From contig NC_061510.1 of the NCBI RefSeq assembly GCF_022539505.1, forward strand, positions 398,952,249 to 399,016,248: a stretch of 64,000 bases of DNA. Direction: 5' to 3'. Below are positions 44,135 through 56,928 of the stretch, piece after piece. A program made the translations under genes and the position numbers. Origin of the DNA: Lolium rigidum (Eukaryota > Streptophyta > Magnoliopsida > Poales > Poaceae). Numbering within the stretch: the stretch's first letter is position 1; the number at the start of each line of letters is the position of its first letter. The notes below the pieces were generated by a model. That model ran no database searches. It saw nothing but the letters and a program-made list of their open reading frames with translations, and was not told where the DNA came from.

Positions 44135-47100
44135 CTAGTCCGCTGTCCAGCTCTGCTCCACGATCTCACGAACTTTGCGGTTGTACTCACGCTTGTTCTC
44201 GCTGTACATCCTGGCTGCTTCAGAGTTCGCAGGAGAATTTGGATTCGGATCGCACAGCAGGGACTGCAGAGCCAACCACAACAGGAATAAGTAACTCAGT
44301 TTAGTGTGCATTGGCCATCATACTTGGAAGTAAATGGAGCCAAATAATCTTCACATCCACAACGAAAGCGAAGAAAGACTGCAGTTGTTAACTAGGTACG
44401 CACGATCAGACTTTAGACAGCTGTATCACTGGTACCTATTTTTTGGTGGCATGTTATCTATGACAGGTGGTTTGTTGAACAATAGAGGTTGTCAATAAAA
44501 TCTGGATCTGACGTCAGTTACAGTACTGTGCAACTGAGGTCAATTTATAGGTGAGCACTGAGCACCTTTCTTTTTTCCTCCATGATATTGTGAAAATGGG
44601 ACAGGATTTACTTCTAATGACAACAACAGGTATTTTGTGAACTTAAAAGTAGTTGGTCGGTACTACGTACCAATGGTTGTGAAATGTAATCGAGTGAACA
44701 GCAACCAATAGAAAGTAGTAGAACAAAATTAAGCTAACAAATCAATCTAAGTACAATAAGAGAGGTGGCCTAAATACCTGGACAGAGGTCAATATTGCTG
44801 CAACATCATATATAGGGCTCCACTGGTTCTGTAAGATATCCAAGCAGATGCTTCCATCTGCATAAACTGAATAGACAACAGAAACATAAAAACCAATTTC
44901 CGTCAGACCTTCAAGGCTTCAATTTCCATGAACAGTTTAGCACTTAGTCATTGAAAAGGTAATCAAGTTTACTGGAAAAAATAAGTGATGAAGAGAACAT
45001 ACTATTCGGGTGAAACATCCTTGAGACAAACCGAACAGTTGGTGGCTTGTTGGGATAATCTTCTGTGAATTGCATGGTCAGCTTGAACGTACCTAATAAG
45101 TGTAACATAATAAAGTTCAGCAAACTTATGATCACTTCACACCACTAGTTTATTGTGCAGAGTACAGCAAAAGACAGGAGTGTAAACCATATTTTACTGG
45201 TATCATGTACCATGACTTTCATTTCTTTGCATCATGAGCATAAGTTCATCGAGAATGATTAAACTAAGTTCTTGGATAAGTTTTACAACAGAAGATTCCG
45301 TAAGGATAATTGTATCATCCCATTCAGTTGACCACAGTTTGCATACGAAATGCAGTATGTTTGAATGCATACGGCCATTTGGTTTGAAACAATCAACAAA
45401 AGTAGACTCATCTATATTATAGTTATCAAAGCTCAATACAATTTTGTCGTGGGTTCATTTTACCTATGATTAGGTAAACTAATCTAGTAGGCTGCGATCT
45501 TACAAACATACACAAAGGAATACAATCCAATGAAAATCAATCTATGTTATTAATTACCATAATCCAAGGGTGATGGTTATGCAGCCAAACGAAATTAGGT
45601 AGAAAGTACTTTCCCGCGTCACAGAATGATGTTTTCTAAGCTTCTAGCACATTTTTATATCAAACAATAGCCCAGCAAACAGAGTTGCTATATAATTGCT
45701 GCAGCCCAATCACAGTACATCACAAAAAACCAAACTGATCTATCCTCTAGGGATGACGAGACCTCCCCAACCAAAAGACACTGTATCCAATAAGTGATGA
45801 CAATTGTGCTACAACACCAATGGTTAATCAATCATTCAACATCCACAATCCGTAGCCTCCACATTCATCCATCCATGGGGGATCGGTAAAAAAAAAACGG
45901 ATTCTCATGTTGTGCAAAAGTAGCAAGCAAACAATCGCTACTGCTCCCAAATAAGATCATTTGTTTTGCCATCTTAACATAACGGGGTGGTGGCGCAGTT
46001 GGCTAGTGCGTAGGTCTCATAGCTAAAAGTGAGTAATCCTGAGGTCGATAGTTCGAGCCTCTCTCACCCCAAAGTATTGACCTTGTAATGATGAATCGCT
46101 CATGTGACACTTGGGTCGTCACTTCTCCACCTGAATCATCAGGTGATAACAGCAAATCTGAACCTTGGTCTTATTTTTTCTTCCCTGCGCTTGTGCCGCT
46201 AGCGTGCACTATTTTTTATGGAACCTTGCCTAGTTGTTTCCGATACTGGAATGGAGGCAATTGGTCAAAAAGATTTCGCCGGTCGGGTAGTCAAGCTTTT
46301 TTACTTGATTGGCTTACAGAAGTAGTGCCTGTAAACCAGCCCCCTACAGTGCGAAATAAGAAAAAATAGTATTTCTACGCAAAAAAACGCCCATAAAGGG
46401 TATTTTCAATCGAAATCCCCAAACAGGATATTAGTTTTTTCTCTTGTTCTTGGTGATATTGTAATAGAATGACGAACCTATTTCCTCGCTTTTTCACCGA
46501 CAAATCAAAATTATCTTGGAAGAATAGGGATAGAGAAAATTCCAATGGTCATTGGACATGATTCGATCCAGCGTTGAATAATCAATAATTTTCCTATCTT
46601 TTTTACCATAAGTATCCTGCAGTCTATGTCTTACTTTATCATTAGCCATTGAGAGGTCAAAGATATATCTTCTATCAACAGATGATTCGCAGGATTTGAA
46701 ATACGCATGATTGCAGTGCCATGCCCACTTGAATTCTACAGGGTTGAATTACTATATTTGTGTTACTGTTAAAATTTTCCTTGTTTGATTTTAAAAAGCA
46801 CGATTGCAATATCATGCCCGCACGGATCTTACAGAATTGAATTTAAAGTATATTTGTGTTACCAGTAAATTTACAGTATATTAAAGAATCCTTAAGGAAA
46901 TTTACTATAGGATTCAATCCTACAAATCAAATGACGCACATAGGGGGGAAATCCTAAGGATTGGAATCCTCCAAAATTCCTATGAAAATACTTTGAACCA
47001 AAGAGGGCCGTGATGATTACACACAAACACGACATATCAGTCAAGGCTATGACTAAGGCAGTACAAACTAGTAACACTACATAGTAATGCACAGCGGCCA

Positions 47101-49714
47101 TGCATTAACACAGATAAACGAACACACACAGAACACGCACGCACCTCAATTTATTACTTTCAAGAGCCACAAGCATGTTCATTTCTGGAATGTCTGCTTA
47201 TTACTGATAATTTTGGGTGTGCCAGTTAGTATATGCACTTTCAAAACAGATAACTACCTTTTTAGACTATAACAATATGCAATTTAGTTGCTGGACTGTG
47301 TACATTGGTAGACCAAACATAACATGTGGAACTGTAATTGCCTAAACAATTAAAATCATGCCAATCAAGTGTGTTTGTTGCTAACTTGGGACAATATTAC
47401 AACATTTAGCGTTAATAGCATGATTCAAACGAGAAGCTATTTGTGTTACCATTAAACATAAGATATCACAGATGCAAGTTCTGTCGGTTTCCTAGTGTAG
47501 CATTGACGAAATATGGCCAGTAAACGAGAGGCTTAGTTAGGCAGACTGCTATTGGGGGTGCAAATTTTTTAAAACAAACAACATTATAGACTACAAAGTA
47601 CACATTTACTTGCTGGGCTGTGCACATTAGTAGAACAACAGTAACATCTGTAATTGCCTAAACAATACAGATCATGCCAATCAAGCGTGTTTCATGCTAT
47701 CTTTGATAGGATGGAACCTTTTTAGCATTAATAGCATCAACCAAATGAAGAAGCTCTTCGCGATACAGTTACACATCAGGCCAAACAGATGATACTGCTG
47801 ACGGTTTCCTATTATACCAGTGGCAAAAACTAGCCGGTAAACGACAAGCTTAGTTAGGCAGGTTGCTGTTTTGGGGCAGAAAGTTCTTGTACGTCCTAGT
47901 GTTTCATATTTACACCTTGGACATGAGAAATCAAACAAGCAAGACTGACACTTTCTTGCACGATTACAGATTATAAATAGGTCCATTTCAAATTAAATCA
48001 ATCATACTCCAACATCCACAGCCAGGGATAGTAACAAGGGCTCCCGGCCTCTTTGATTCGCAGGATTCCGAAAACGGTAAGTTGCAATATCATGCCCACT
48101 CAAACCCTACAGGCTTGAATTTATGCCAAAGTTGGTTCGATTGCGCAGCAGGAAAAACAAAGGATTCTTTCCAAGAGGTTGTTGGAGTGAACAGAAAATT
48201 TCCTTTGACATATACCGAAAAGGTACAAATTAATTGGCGCACATAGGAAAAAAAATCCTTTGAATCAAAGAGTCCTCATATGATGATTACACACATGCAT
48301 GACATGTCTAAAGGCTATGACTAAGGCAGCATGCTAGTAATGATGCCTAGCTTCCACTGCCATACATTATTACACCCAGCGTACAAGCATGGTCATTTAT
48401 GTGCTGTATGCTTATTACCAATAATTTCAGGTGTGCCACTTTGTTTTTAAACTAATATGCAATTACTTGCTGGAATGCGCACGTAAGTAGACCAATCATA
48501 GCATCTATGACTGCCTAAACAATTCAAATCATGCCAATGAAGCGTGTCTCCTGTAAACTTGCGACGTGATGACCACTTTTAAAAGTTAATAGCATGAATC
48601 AAACGCAGAAGCTATTTGCGTTATCGTTTAACGTCCGACACCGCAGATGCTATTGGAGTGGTGTAAACTAGCCAGAAACGACAGGACTAGTTAGGCAGGT
48701 TACTAATTTGGCGCGAAAAGTTCTTGTGTTACCGTTACAAATCAAAGGCAAGATGTGAGGTGTTTGTGTTACCGTTACACAACAGGCATCACAGATGCTA
48801 TAGCTGTTGGTTCCATGTTATACCAGTGACGTAAGCTAAAGCTAGCTCGTAAATGACAGGCTTAGTTAGGCAGGTTGCTATTTTGGAACAAAACTTGCGA
48901 CATGATGAGAACTTTTAAAGTTAATAGCATGACTCAAACGCAAAGGCTTTAAACATCCAACACCACAGATGCTATCGGAGTAGCGTAAACTAGCCGCAAA
49001 CGACAGGACTAGTTAGGCAGGTTCCTAATTTGGTGCAAAAGGTTCTTGCGTTACCGTTAGAAATGAAAAGCGAGACGTGAGGTCTTTGCGTTACTGTTAA
49101 ACATCAGGCATCACCTATGGTATTGTTGTCGGTTTCATGTTGTATCAGTGACATAAACTAGCCCGTATACGACAGGATTAGTTAGGCAGGTTGCTATTTG
49201 GGGACAAAACAGCATTATGCTGCCTGCCATTGCTTTTACATCCACAGCTTGGGCACGGGGAATCGTCCGAGGAAGACGACAGTTTATCGCACGGTTCGTT
49301 ACCGGTTGTAAATAGGTCCAGCTACGCGGTTACCGATTCTTAAATCACAGAAGTGGCAACAAGTAGACACTAGTGATAATCAACCGATAAGATGATGCAC
49401 AAAGTGAACCCTAATAAATCCGCCGGCTCACCTCCATCCCACGGCGTGTCATCCGGCCTGCAGAATTCGCACCAAACGACATACATCAGCACCATAATAT
49501 TAACGGAAACTGTACGACGATGAGATCCCCAAGGTCCAAAAAAAACCTAGGGACGGAAAAAGGGCGGCGGCGGCGGCGCGGCTGGTTACCCGAATATGAC
49601 GGCGTTCCAGAGCGTGATGTTGTTGTCGTGCGGCGCGCCGCTGATGCCTGCGGGCGGGTCCGTCTGCAGCCGCTTGAAGTCCCGCATCAGGCGCTTCCGC
49701 GCCGGCGTCGACAT
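44135..49714 (-). CDS. UBC2: Ubiquitin-conjugating enzyme E2, RAD6/UBC2 type
   Basis: This E2 enzyme takes ubiquitin from E1 on its active-site cysteine and passes it to substrates. RAD6-type members act with RING E3s on histone H2B and in DNA damage tolerance. Coding exons on the minus strand are 49714-49590, 49457-49432, 45092-45003, 44866-44778 and 44263-44135. They join in phase at GT/AG sites to exactly 459 nt, 152 aa, the usual length for RAD6 orthologues. The protein opens [17 protein letters not shown], has the HPN motif (MFHPNIYADG), the catalytic cysteine in [14 protein letters not shown] and the C-terminal [10 protein letters not shown]. No broken codon was seen. Exon 2 is only 26 nt and intron 2 is about 4.3 kb. 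The gene faces the receptor-like kinase gene tail to tail. The symbol is by similarity to plant UBC1-3. Confidence 0.97.
45984..46071 (+). tRNA. tRNA-Met(CAT) elongator-like sequence with intron, possibly a pseudogene
   Basis: The 88-nt segment starts GGGGTGGTGGCGCAGTTGGC and ends CTCTCACCCCA. It folds with a 7-bp acceptor stem, a D arm, the anticodon CAT in GGTCTCATA, a ~14-nt intron after the anticodon (GCTAAAAGTGAGTA) and the T loop TTCGAGC. Plant nuclear elongator tRNA-Met genes do carry introns here. The T stem has one mismatch (GATAG against CTCTC), and there is no T4 terminator until near 46173, about 100 bp downstream. It lies within intron 2 of the E2 gene on the opposite strand. It could be a decayed gene or the head of a SINE. 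Confidence 0.75.
46680..49210. repeat. Diverged local repeats inside intron 2 of the E2 gene
   Basis: The core AGGCTTAGTTAGGCAGGTTG or a variant recurs near 47530, 47850, 48683, 48862, 49010 and 49182, each preceded by AAACTAGCC(G/C)-type sequence and often followed by TTCTTGTGTTACCGTTA. A second motif, CAATTAAAATCATGCCAATC-like, recurs near 47346, 47660 and 48522, and GCAATATCATGCCC-like motifs near 46712, 46806 and 48086. The copies are in the same direction and moderately diverged, consistent with several rounds of old tandem duplication. Confidence 0.8.
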
Positions 49715-50270
49715 CTCGGCCGCCGCCGCCCGAACCCCTAGCGCCCGGCCCTGATCCCTCCCCCCTGGCACGCACCTGCGGACGCCCCCGGCGTGTGGTG
49801 GTGGAGGAGAGAAGCTTCGGAGCGAGTTGGGGGAGGAGGAGGACGGGCTTTTCAGGCAGGGCGGATGCGAAAAGCGAATGGTATAGGCGAGCGCCAGCGG
49901 CGTGACGTCTCTGCCCCCGTGAGCTAGCGTAGCCGCCACGCGCGGGTCGCGTCCTGCGTCACTGACGAGGTGGGTCCGCCGTGCTGGCCCCAGCTGGCGG
50001 TGTGGACGCGTGAGGCAGGATGAAATGAGTGATGCGGCGGTGCAAGTGGGCGAGTGGCTTCAGTGGGGCTCACCTGTCGGTGGCTGGCCAAGATTCCGAG
50101 ATTTGGACAGGATGGCATAGGCGGTGCGAAAGGCGGGCCGGTGGGGCCGGATGAAAGTGGCGGCTGACAGAGGTCTCCCAGCTGCGTCCAACTCGTCACT
50201 AATTCACCATCGGCCAAACGTCAGCCGTACTTTTCCCCGTTCTTAAATCTTGGCCGTCTAGCTAGGTTTT
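49715..50270 (-). promoter_or_regulatory. GC-rich 5' UTR and promoter region of the E2 gene
   Basis: The minus strand upstream of the ATG is rich in GC and CT (CTCCTCCACCACCACACG, CTTCTCTCC), as in leaders of grass housekeeping genes. No clear TATA box is seen; GCCTATACCATTCG near 49877-49890 is a weak candidate. The 5' end of the transcript is not determined. Confidence 0.5.
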
Positions 50271-50274
50271 GGAA

Positions 50275-50537
50275 GGGCATGAGCAATGGAGGCAGCTGTC
50301 CAACTAGGATTGGATAAAACTTTTGACATATGCATGCCATGTTATGGTCCCATTAATACATCTTTCTCTCAAAAGCTGATTTGGTTTTTCTTTTTCTCTC
50401 TCACATTTACACCTTTATGGCTGAAGAGGTTGCCTCCTGATGAAGAGGCTGCCTCCTCATCCGAACCTACTTTGGACCACCCGAACCTAGTTAAAGGTGT
50501 GAGGCAGTAGCTCTAGGGCAGTGCATTGGGCATGCCC
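50275..50537. mobile_element. Candidate Harbinger/Tourist-like MITE (263 bp)
   Basis: The start GGGCATGAGCAATG and the end GCATTGGGCATGCCC form imperfect inverted ends, and GAA flanks both sides (50272-50274 and 50538-50540). The interior is AT-rich with a repeated GAAGAGG(T/C)TGCCTCCT. The TSD is not the usual TWA, so the superfamily is tentative. Confidence 0.45.
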
Positions 50538-51205
50538 GAATGGTTCCCTCGAAGCTTCTTGTGATGTTGACAATGTTCATTCACAAAATTCATTTTCATA
50601 GGCGCTCCTATCTGGCTCGCGCGCAGGCACAGGCGGGATGGGCCCCTGGCGGTAGTTGAGCCGCCAGGCATGTGCGCATCCTCCAGGCGTCGCACGACGT
50701 CCAGTTCGCGTGCATCAGCCGCCCCACGCCGACGGGCAGCGGCACCCTATGCGGCCGTTCCACCTTTTTGGTGTCGCAGCCGGACACCTCGAAGTCATTC
50801 TTCTTCTTCCCCATGGTGCCGCGGTGGCGCGCGGCGGTGGTGGTGGGAGTGGAGGTGTGGGCGATGGCAGGAACGATGCCGGTGGACTTTTAAGGCCGGC
50901 CCCGCACGGGTGAAGGCGGCGCAGAAGCCCAGCCGCGTCAGTGCGCGCGCAGAAGAGGCAGCCGCGACATTGATGGCGAAGGCTGCGGCGCAGACGCGAA
51001 AGCGCTGACCGCGGAAGCGATGGCCTCGATACAGGCTCGCTGCCAGGCAGGCCCCGTGGAGAAGCGAGCGGTCACTTGGAGCGCCCGCCGCGACGCATTC
51101 CAGGCGCAAATATGTGTTGGGTTTATGTCGCTGCGGACGGCCCGATCACAATGCGTCGCCCCGCTGGAGGTGGTACCAGACACATTTTTTGCGGAGATGC
51201 CCTTA
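50538..51205 (-). mobile_element. Harbinger-like GC-rich element fragment
   Basis: The minus strand begins TAAGGGCATCTCCGCAAA at 51205, a Harbinger-type terminus. It continues with GC-rich sequence that encodes, at 50814-50608, a frame MGKKKNDFEVSGCDTKK. The sequence is GC-rich and its ORFs overlap on both strands; no catalytic domain is seen. The far end is not defined and may be truncated by, or fused to, the adjacent MITE. Confidence 0.45.
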
Positions 51206-51645
51206 GGTAGGTTTTGGGATGGTTCCCTCACAGCTTCTTTTGATGTACATTCACAAATTTCATTATCTACTTGTTTGTTTTTTAGAAGACATCCCCTTTA
51301 GGTTGCGTTTGATGTCATTGATGTATCAAAGCCGAGAATATCAATGTTCGACTTTTTCGTGCAAGTTGGAGAAACCGGCGTTGATAAATCACGAGGTGGT
51401 GTGGAAGCTTGGAAGGCTCGTGGCGAGCCAAAATAGTACATGTTTTTTTCTTGGTTGCTCGTCCCACAACCTATTGTCATCTCAAATCGTTTGATTCTCA
51501 ACCCAGTTTTCTAGTACGTCCTAATGGTTGGGCCTTATTTCAGTAAGAAATCAACGCTCACCTAAAAACAATCGCGTCGGCGATGTTGTTAGTCAAATTA
51601 TCGCCGGTCTTTGGATAGCTTGTGCCATATATTCATAAACTCTCT
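51206..51645. other. Intergenic sequence, nothing recognised
   Basis: No terminal repeats, RNA genes or conserved coding frame were seen. The copy of GGTTCCCTC(A/G)(C/A)AGCTTCTT near 51223 resembles one near 50542, suggesting an old duplication around the Harbinger-like fragment. Confidence 0.4.
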
Positions 51646-51649
51646 TTCA

Positions 51650-53800
51650 AAAAATGCATATATGCTCATAGCAACTTGCCACTTGGTTAGCCTTGAAAAC
51701 ATTGATGATCCCCAAACAATGTTGTCTAACTTACTCAAGTGTTGCAAACAATGATAATGGCTAGTCTTAGCGGCTAGTTGTCCTACTAGACTTTATCGCC
51801 GTTACGTCGTAGGTATTGTTATCCCCAAAAAGAAGATGACGAAGTGTGTGAGCATGTTCTTATCTACCTATTCTTGTGCAGTGAATACCCCACCCCACAT
51901 AGTTTCCCAACAATATCTGACATGGGAGTACAAATCCCCACTTTTAAGCTTTAGTGTACTGGCATGTAAACCCGCATTGGACATTGTGTAGACCATGTTC
52001 ATAAGTAGATAGTGCGAGAATTTGATATGGTAGCTAAAATTATGTACTTCTCCCCCATCATAATGACGGTTCATGTGAACTTGGATAGCTCTACTAGTCG
52101 CTGGCTACAAAAGAGGAGACCTTCACGCCTCATGCATGTACACACTTTCACATTACTCCATTTTGACTAACTCGGTAGCTTCTTGTCTTAACTTCCTTTA
52201 AGAACTGCAATTGTTTGTCAATTATAGCTTAAGCATGTTGTACCGCTTACCGGGTGCTCAAATACGGAGAATTCTAAGACATGAGCATGCCCCGTAAGTA
52301 CTCACCCACTGAGAATGGGAGGCATCAGGATGCGCCACTAAAGCTGATATGAACTTACATGCACGAATGGGTTGTGTTCTCCCATGCACAAATGGGTGTT
52401 CACACAATGTCTTCGTGTTGTGTTTCGCATCTTTTGGGGGCAACGACAGCTTGATAAAAGGATGCACCACAAGACTGCCTTTATCATCCACGAACGATTG
52501 TTCAACAGATACCTAGAATCTTCCCTCCTGTGGTTGGAAATGTCTTCGGCACATCTGACAATTTGTGTTTTGTCTTGATTTATTCGGTCTACCATCTAAG
52601 CCCACACACATATCCTATGCATAACAACCTACCACTCGGTTAGCCGATGATCATCTAACTTATGATTCCCAAACAATGTGGTCTAACTTATTCAAGTATT
52701 GCAGGCAATGATAATGGCTAGTCTTACTGGCTAGTTGTCATATCGCCGTTACGTCATAGGTCTCGTTGTTCCAAAAACTTTGATCGTGCGCAATTGTGGA
52801 TACTATACAAGAACTTTGATCGGTTTCCATCATGTAGCATGGCAATTTCTGATGCTCCACACGTGTAAATAAATGGTCGGTTTTTTAAAGACGCTTATCT
52901 ATGCAACGAGTGGCGGAGCTAGCCTAGAATATTGGAGGGGGGAGAAAATATGTAAAGCTTGGGGGCAAATAACTCTATTTTCTTATCATCAAAATCCCTG
53001 CAAATGATTTCATCAGAAAAGCCCAAATTCTCAGGGAGTGGCCCCTCTGACTTGCACATAGATCCTCTAATGTGTGCAACGTGCATGATTAGACATGGGA
53101 GTATAAATTCCCGGTTTTAACCTTTAGTGTGCATCCATGTGAGCCGGCATGCGACATTGTGTAGACCATGTTGATAAGTTGATAGTGTGAGAATTTGATA
53201 CGGTAGGTAAAGTTATGTACTTCTCCCCCATCATAATGGCGGTTGATGTGAACTTGGAAAGCTCTACCGGTCGCTGGCTACAAAAGAGAAGACCTTCACA
53301 ACTCATGCATGCATGCTTTCACATTACTCCATTTTGTCCTGACTCGATAACTTGTAGTCAAAACTTCTTTCAAGAACTAGAATTGATTGTCGATCGTAGC
53401 TTAAACATGTTGTGTCGGGTGTTCAGACACGAAGAATTCTAAAACATAAACATTCTCCAGAAGTACTTACCTAGTGATAATGAGAGGCGTCGGGATGTGC
53501 CATTAAAGCTGGTATGTATAAACTTGCATTAATGGGTGGTTGTGACCTCCCATGCACAAATGGATGGTCACACAACTTCTTCATGTTACCAATTTCTTCA
53601 TGTTACACTTCTCATCTTTCGGAATAGAAGCTTCACAAAAGGATGCACCACATTATAAATTTATCATCGATGAGCGATGTTTCGGAGGATACCTCAACTC
53701 CTCCTTCCTACGGTTAGAAATATCTTTTGCGCATATGAAAATTTGTAGTTTCCCTTTATTTATTGTGTCATCCATCCAGGACCACACATACAAATGCGGC
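51650..53800. repeat. ~1.17-kb tandem duplication of unidentified sequence
   Basis: Two direct copies are offset by about 1173 bp. GACATGGGAGTA starts at 51919 and 53092; ATAATGGCTAGTCTTA near 51752 and 52710; CTTCTCCCCCATCATAATG near 52047 and 53220; CCCATGCACAAATGG near 52382 and 53550. The copies differ by many substitutions and by indels, so the duplication is not recent. ORFs in both copies (for example 52491-52258 and 53839-53552) are short and unlike each other in frame. I do not recognise the parent sequence. Confidence 0.85.
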
Positions 53801-55226
53801 GAGCACGCAAGCCTGCTACAGTTGTGGAATATGTGTTAGTTGTAGTCTATGTAGCTTATGTGCACCCACCAGCACCGCTCGCTAAGAAATTATATATGAA
53901 TGTTTTCGAGAAATTCTATAGTTAGAATTGCATTATGTTCTAATACAAATTTGTGATTGTTTAGTGTGGCAAAAGTGTTAATAGTTTATTTATATCCTAT
54001 CTAGCTTTCTCTTTTATTTTCCTCTTTATTACGAAATATGTTATGCTTTAGATGGATACATTCATACAAATACAAATTTGATCCTTTTATATTGTACTTG
54101 AATATATGGTTATGTTACTAAGAAATAGCACAAATAGATGAAACATAGTTTTTTATAAAACAAATACAATGATATTGGACCCATTCATATAGAGTAATCT
54201 AGTATGTTGCTTCATATCCTCCTTGCATTTTAAAACAAAAGATAGACTTACGCACAAATTCATGCTTTCATGTACAATTGGATGCATCTTTTATACAGAA
54301 AAGAAAAATCTTAACAAATCAATGACCAACAGGCTGTCAACCATTTGGTTCAATGTTCACTAACTGTTATTATTATTATTTGTTTAGATACAATCATAAA
54401 CATCTAACGCATATGATCTACTTGTGTATGGATATGAAGATCTAACAGATTGTTGGATACAATCTCTTTAAGTACGCTTATCCACACACACACACACACA
54501 CACACACTAATCAAGAGTTGATCCATCAGATCTATGACAAATGTGTTTTTTGTTTCTATGAAAATTTTCTAGCACATCTCCCTATTTTCCATGTATCGCG
54601 CTTGTCGTATGTATAATGTAATAGATCTGATCATCTCATTATGTTCAGTTAAATGAAAGAACAAACATGGATTTATGTTTCATTTGTGCACTTGTAGTCA
54701 GCATACAAGATTAATAGGTTTGGTAAATATGGTTAAAGGGAGTGCATGTTTTACATGCGTAAAAAAATTATGTGTATTTTACACCCTTGACAATGTGGTA
54801 GATTTTGGGTTGCAAGCGATTTCCGGTAGACAAATTTCAATCCCACATTGTCAGGCCTAATGAAACAAGCCCATTGCCATTCCCGAACCTAGTTGTGCCC
54901 TCTAGGCCAAACCAGATAGTCATTGTCTTCCCCTCCTCTAGTATATTTTCCTATATGACGAGATTGCTGATGTGTTAGTGCTCTTCCATCTTGCTCCATA
55001 GTCCCTCTCGCCATGTCTCTGATCGCGGCCTAGCCATGGTGACCGCCGTTGAGAAGCTCACGAGCTTGTCCCTTTTCTGCCTTATTGCCAAGACCCACCC
55101 GTGCGAGGGCCTCCAAGGCCTCCTCGCTGTGGGGATGACTGAGATGCCCCTACTTGTATTGGAAGCCAAATGAGGCAGTGTAATGGATGTGGCACTTCGC
55201 CATTGACCAGTGAGAGCGTTGGCGGG
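53801..55226. other. AT-rich intergenic sequence with a CA microsatellite
   Basis: Apart from the microsatellite no feature is recognised. The stretch 54985-55173 is more GC-rich, with a 60-aa frame lacking known motifs. Confidence 0.45.
54483..54507. repeat. (CA)12 microsatellite
   Basis: An uninterrupted 25-nt CA repeat, likely length-variable between individuals. Confidence 0.97.
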
Positions 55227-56928
55227 TGATGTCTACGGGTGCTTCTATTCTTGTAGACAGTGTTGGGCCTCCAAGAGCAGTGGTTTGTAGAACAGCAGCA
55301 AGTTTTCCCTTAAGTGGATCACCCAAGGTTTATCGAACTCAGGGAGGAAGAGGTCAAAGATATCCCTCTCAAGCAACCCTGCAATCACGATACAAGAAGT
55401 CTCTTGTGTCCCCAACACACCTAATACACTTGTCAGATGTATAGGTGCACTAGTTCGGCGAAGAGATAGTAAAACACAGGTGGTAATATTGCAGAAAGTA
55501 AAGATGCAGTAAAACAGTAAACAAGCGGCGCCAGAAAATAGCTTGCTGGCGTGGGAAGCAATTCTTTGTGGTGGAAACAAGGCCTAGGGATCATACTTTC
55601 GCTAGTGGACACTCTCAACATTGATCACATAATAAATAAGTTCTCTTTCCTTTGTGCTACATATACTCTTGTTAGATGATGAACACCACTAATTGTGTAG
55701 GATTACACGAACCCTCAATGCCGGAGTTAACAAGCTCCACAACATTCGATATTCATGTTTAAGTAACCTTAGAGTATAATAGATCTTTGCAAAATAAACC
55801 AAGTACTAACATAGCATGCACACTGTCACCATCACACTATGAAGGACGCATAGATCACATCAATACTATCATAATGACAATTAACTCCACAATCTACAAG
55901 AGATTATGATCATAATCTACGACAAGAACTACACGATGCACACACTGTCACCATTACACCATGCAGGAGGAATAGACTACTTTAATAACATCACATGAGT
56001 AGCACATAGATAAATAGTGATACAAAACACATTGCAATCATAAAGGGATATAAATAAGCACTTCACTATGCCATTCATAACGAGTGAATAAGTATTACGT
56101 GAAATATAGCCTAAGAGACCCACACGGTGCACACACTCGTCACCTTTACACACGTGGGACAAGGAGTCTCCGGAGATCACATAAGTAAAACCCACTTGAC
56201 TAGCATAATGACATCTAGATTACAAGCATCATCATATGAATCTCAATCATGTAAGGCAGCTCATGAGATTATTGTATTGAAGTACATAGGAGAGAGATGA
56301 ACCACATAGCTACCGGTACAGCCCAGAGCCTCGATGGAGAACTACTCCCTCCTCATGGGAGCAGCAGCGGTGATGAAGATGGCGGTGGAGATGGCAGTGG
56401 TGTCGATGGAGAAGCCTTCCGGGGCACTTCCCGTCCGGCGGCGTGCGCGAACGAGAGACTCCTGTCCCCCAGATCTTGGCTTCGCAATGGCGGCGGCTCT
56501 GGAACGTTTCTCGTACCGTGGCTTCTTCGTATCGTGTTTTAGGTCAGGGACCTTTATATAGGCGAAGAGGCGGAGTCGGAGGGCTGACGAGGCGGCGACA
56601 CACTAGGGGGGCGCGGGCCCAGCCCTGGCCGCGCCACCACCATGTGTGGGCCCCCTGTGGCTCTCCTCTGGCGGCTCTCGGGTGTTCTGGAAGCTTCGTG
56701 GAAAAATAGGATGCTGGGCCTTGATTTCGTCCGATTCCGAGAATATTTCCTTACTAGGATTTCTGGAACCAAAAACAGCGAGAAACGGAACTGGCCCTTC
56801 GGCATCTCGTCAATAGGTTAGTTCCGTAAAACGCATAATAATGACATATAATGTGTATAAAACATGTAGGTATCATCAATAAAGTAGCATGGAACATAAG
56901 AAATTATAGATACGTTTGAGACGTATCA
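55227..56928 (-). repeat. LTR of the truncated inverted element copy
   Basis: It ends TGATGTCTACGGG on one side and GAGACGTATCA on the other, the complement of the 1715-bp LTRs at 25556 and 30749, with more differences than those two show from each other. Confidence 0.94.

Noticed and set aside
46088..46369. A 93-aa ORF after the tRNA-like sequence
   Set aside because: No recognisable family, and it lies in an intron of the E2 gene on the opposite strand. It is more likely chance or part of a SINE-like tail.
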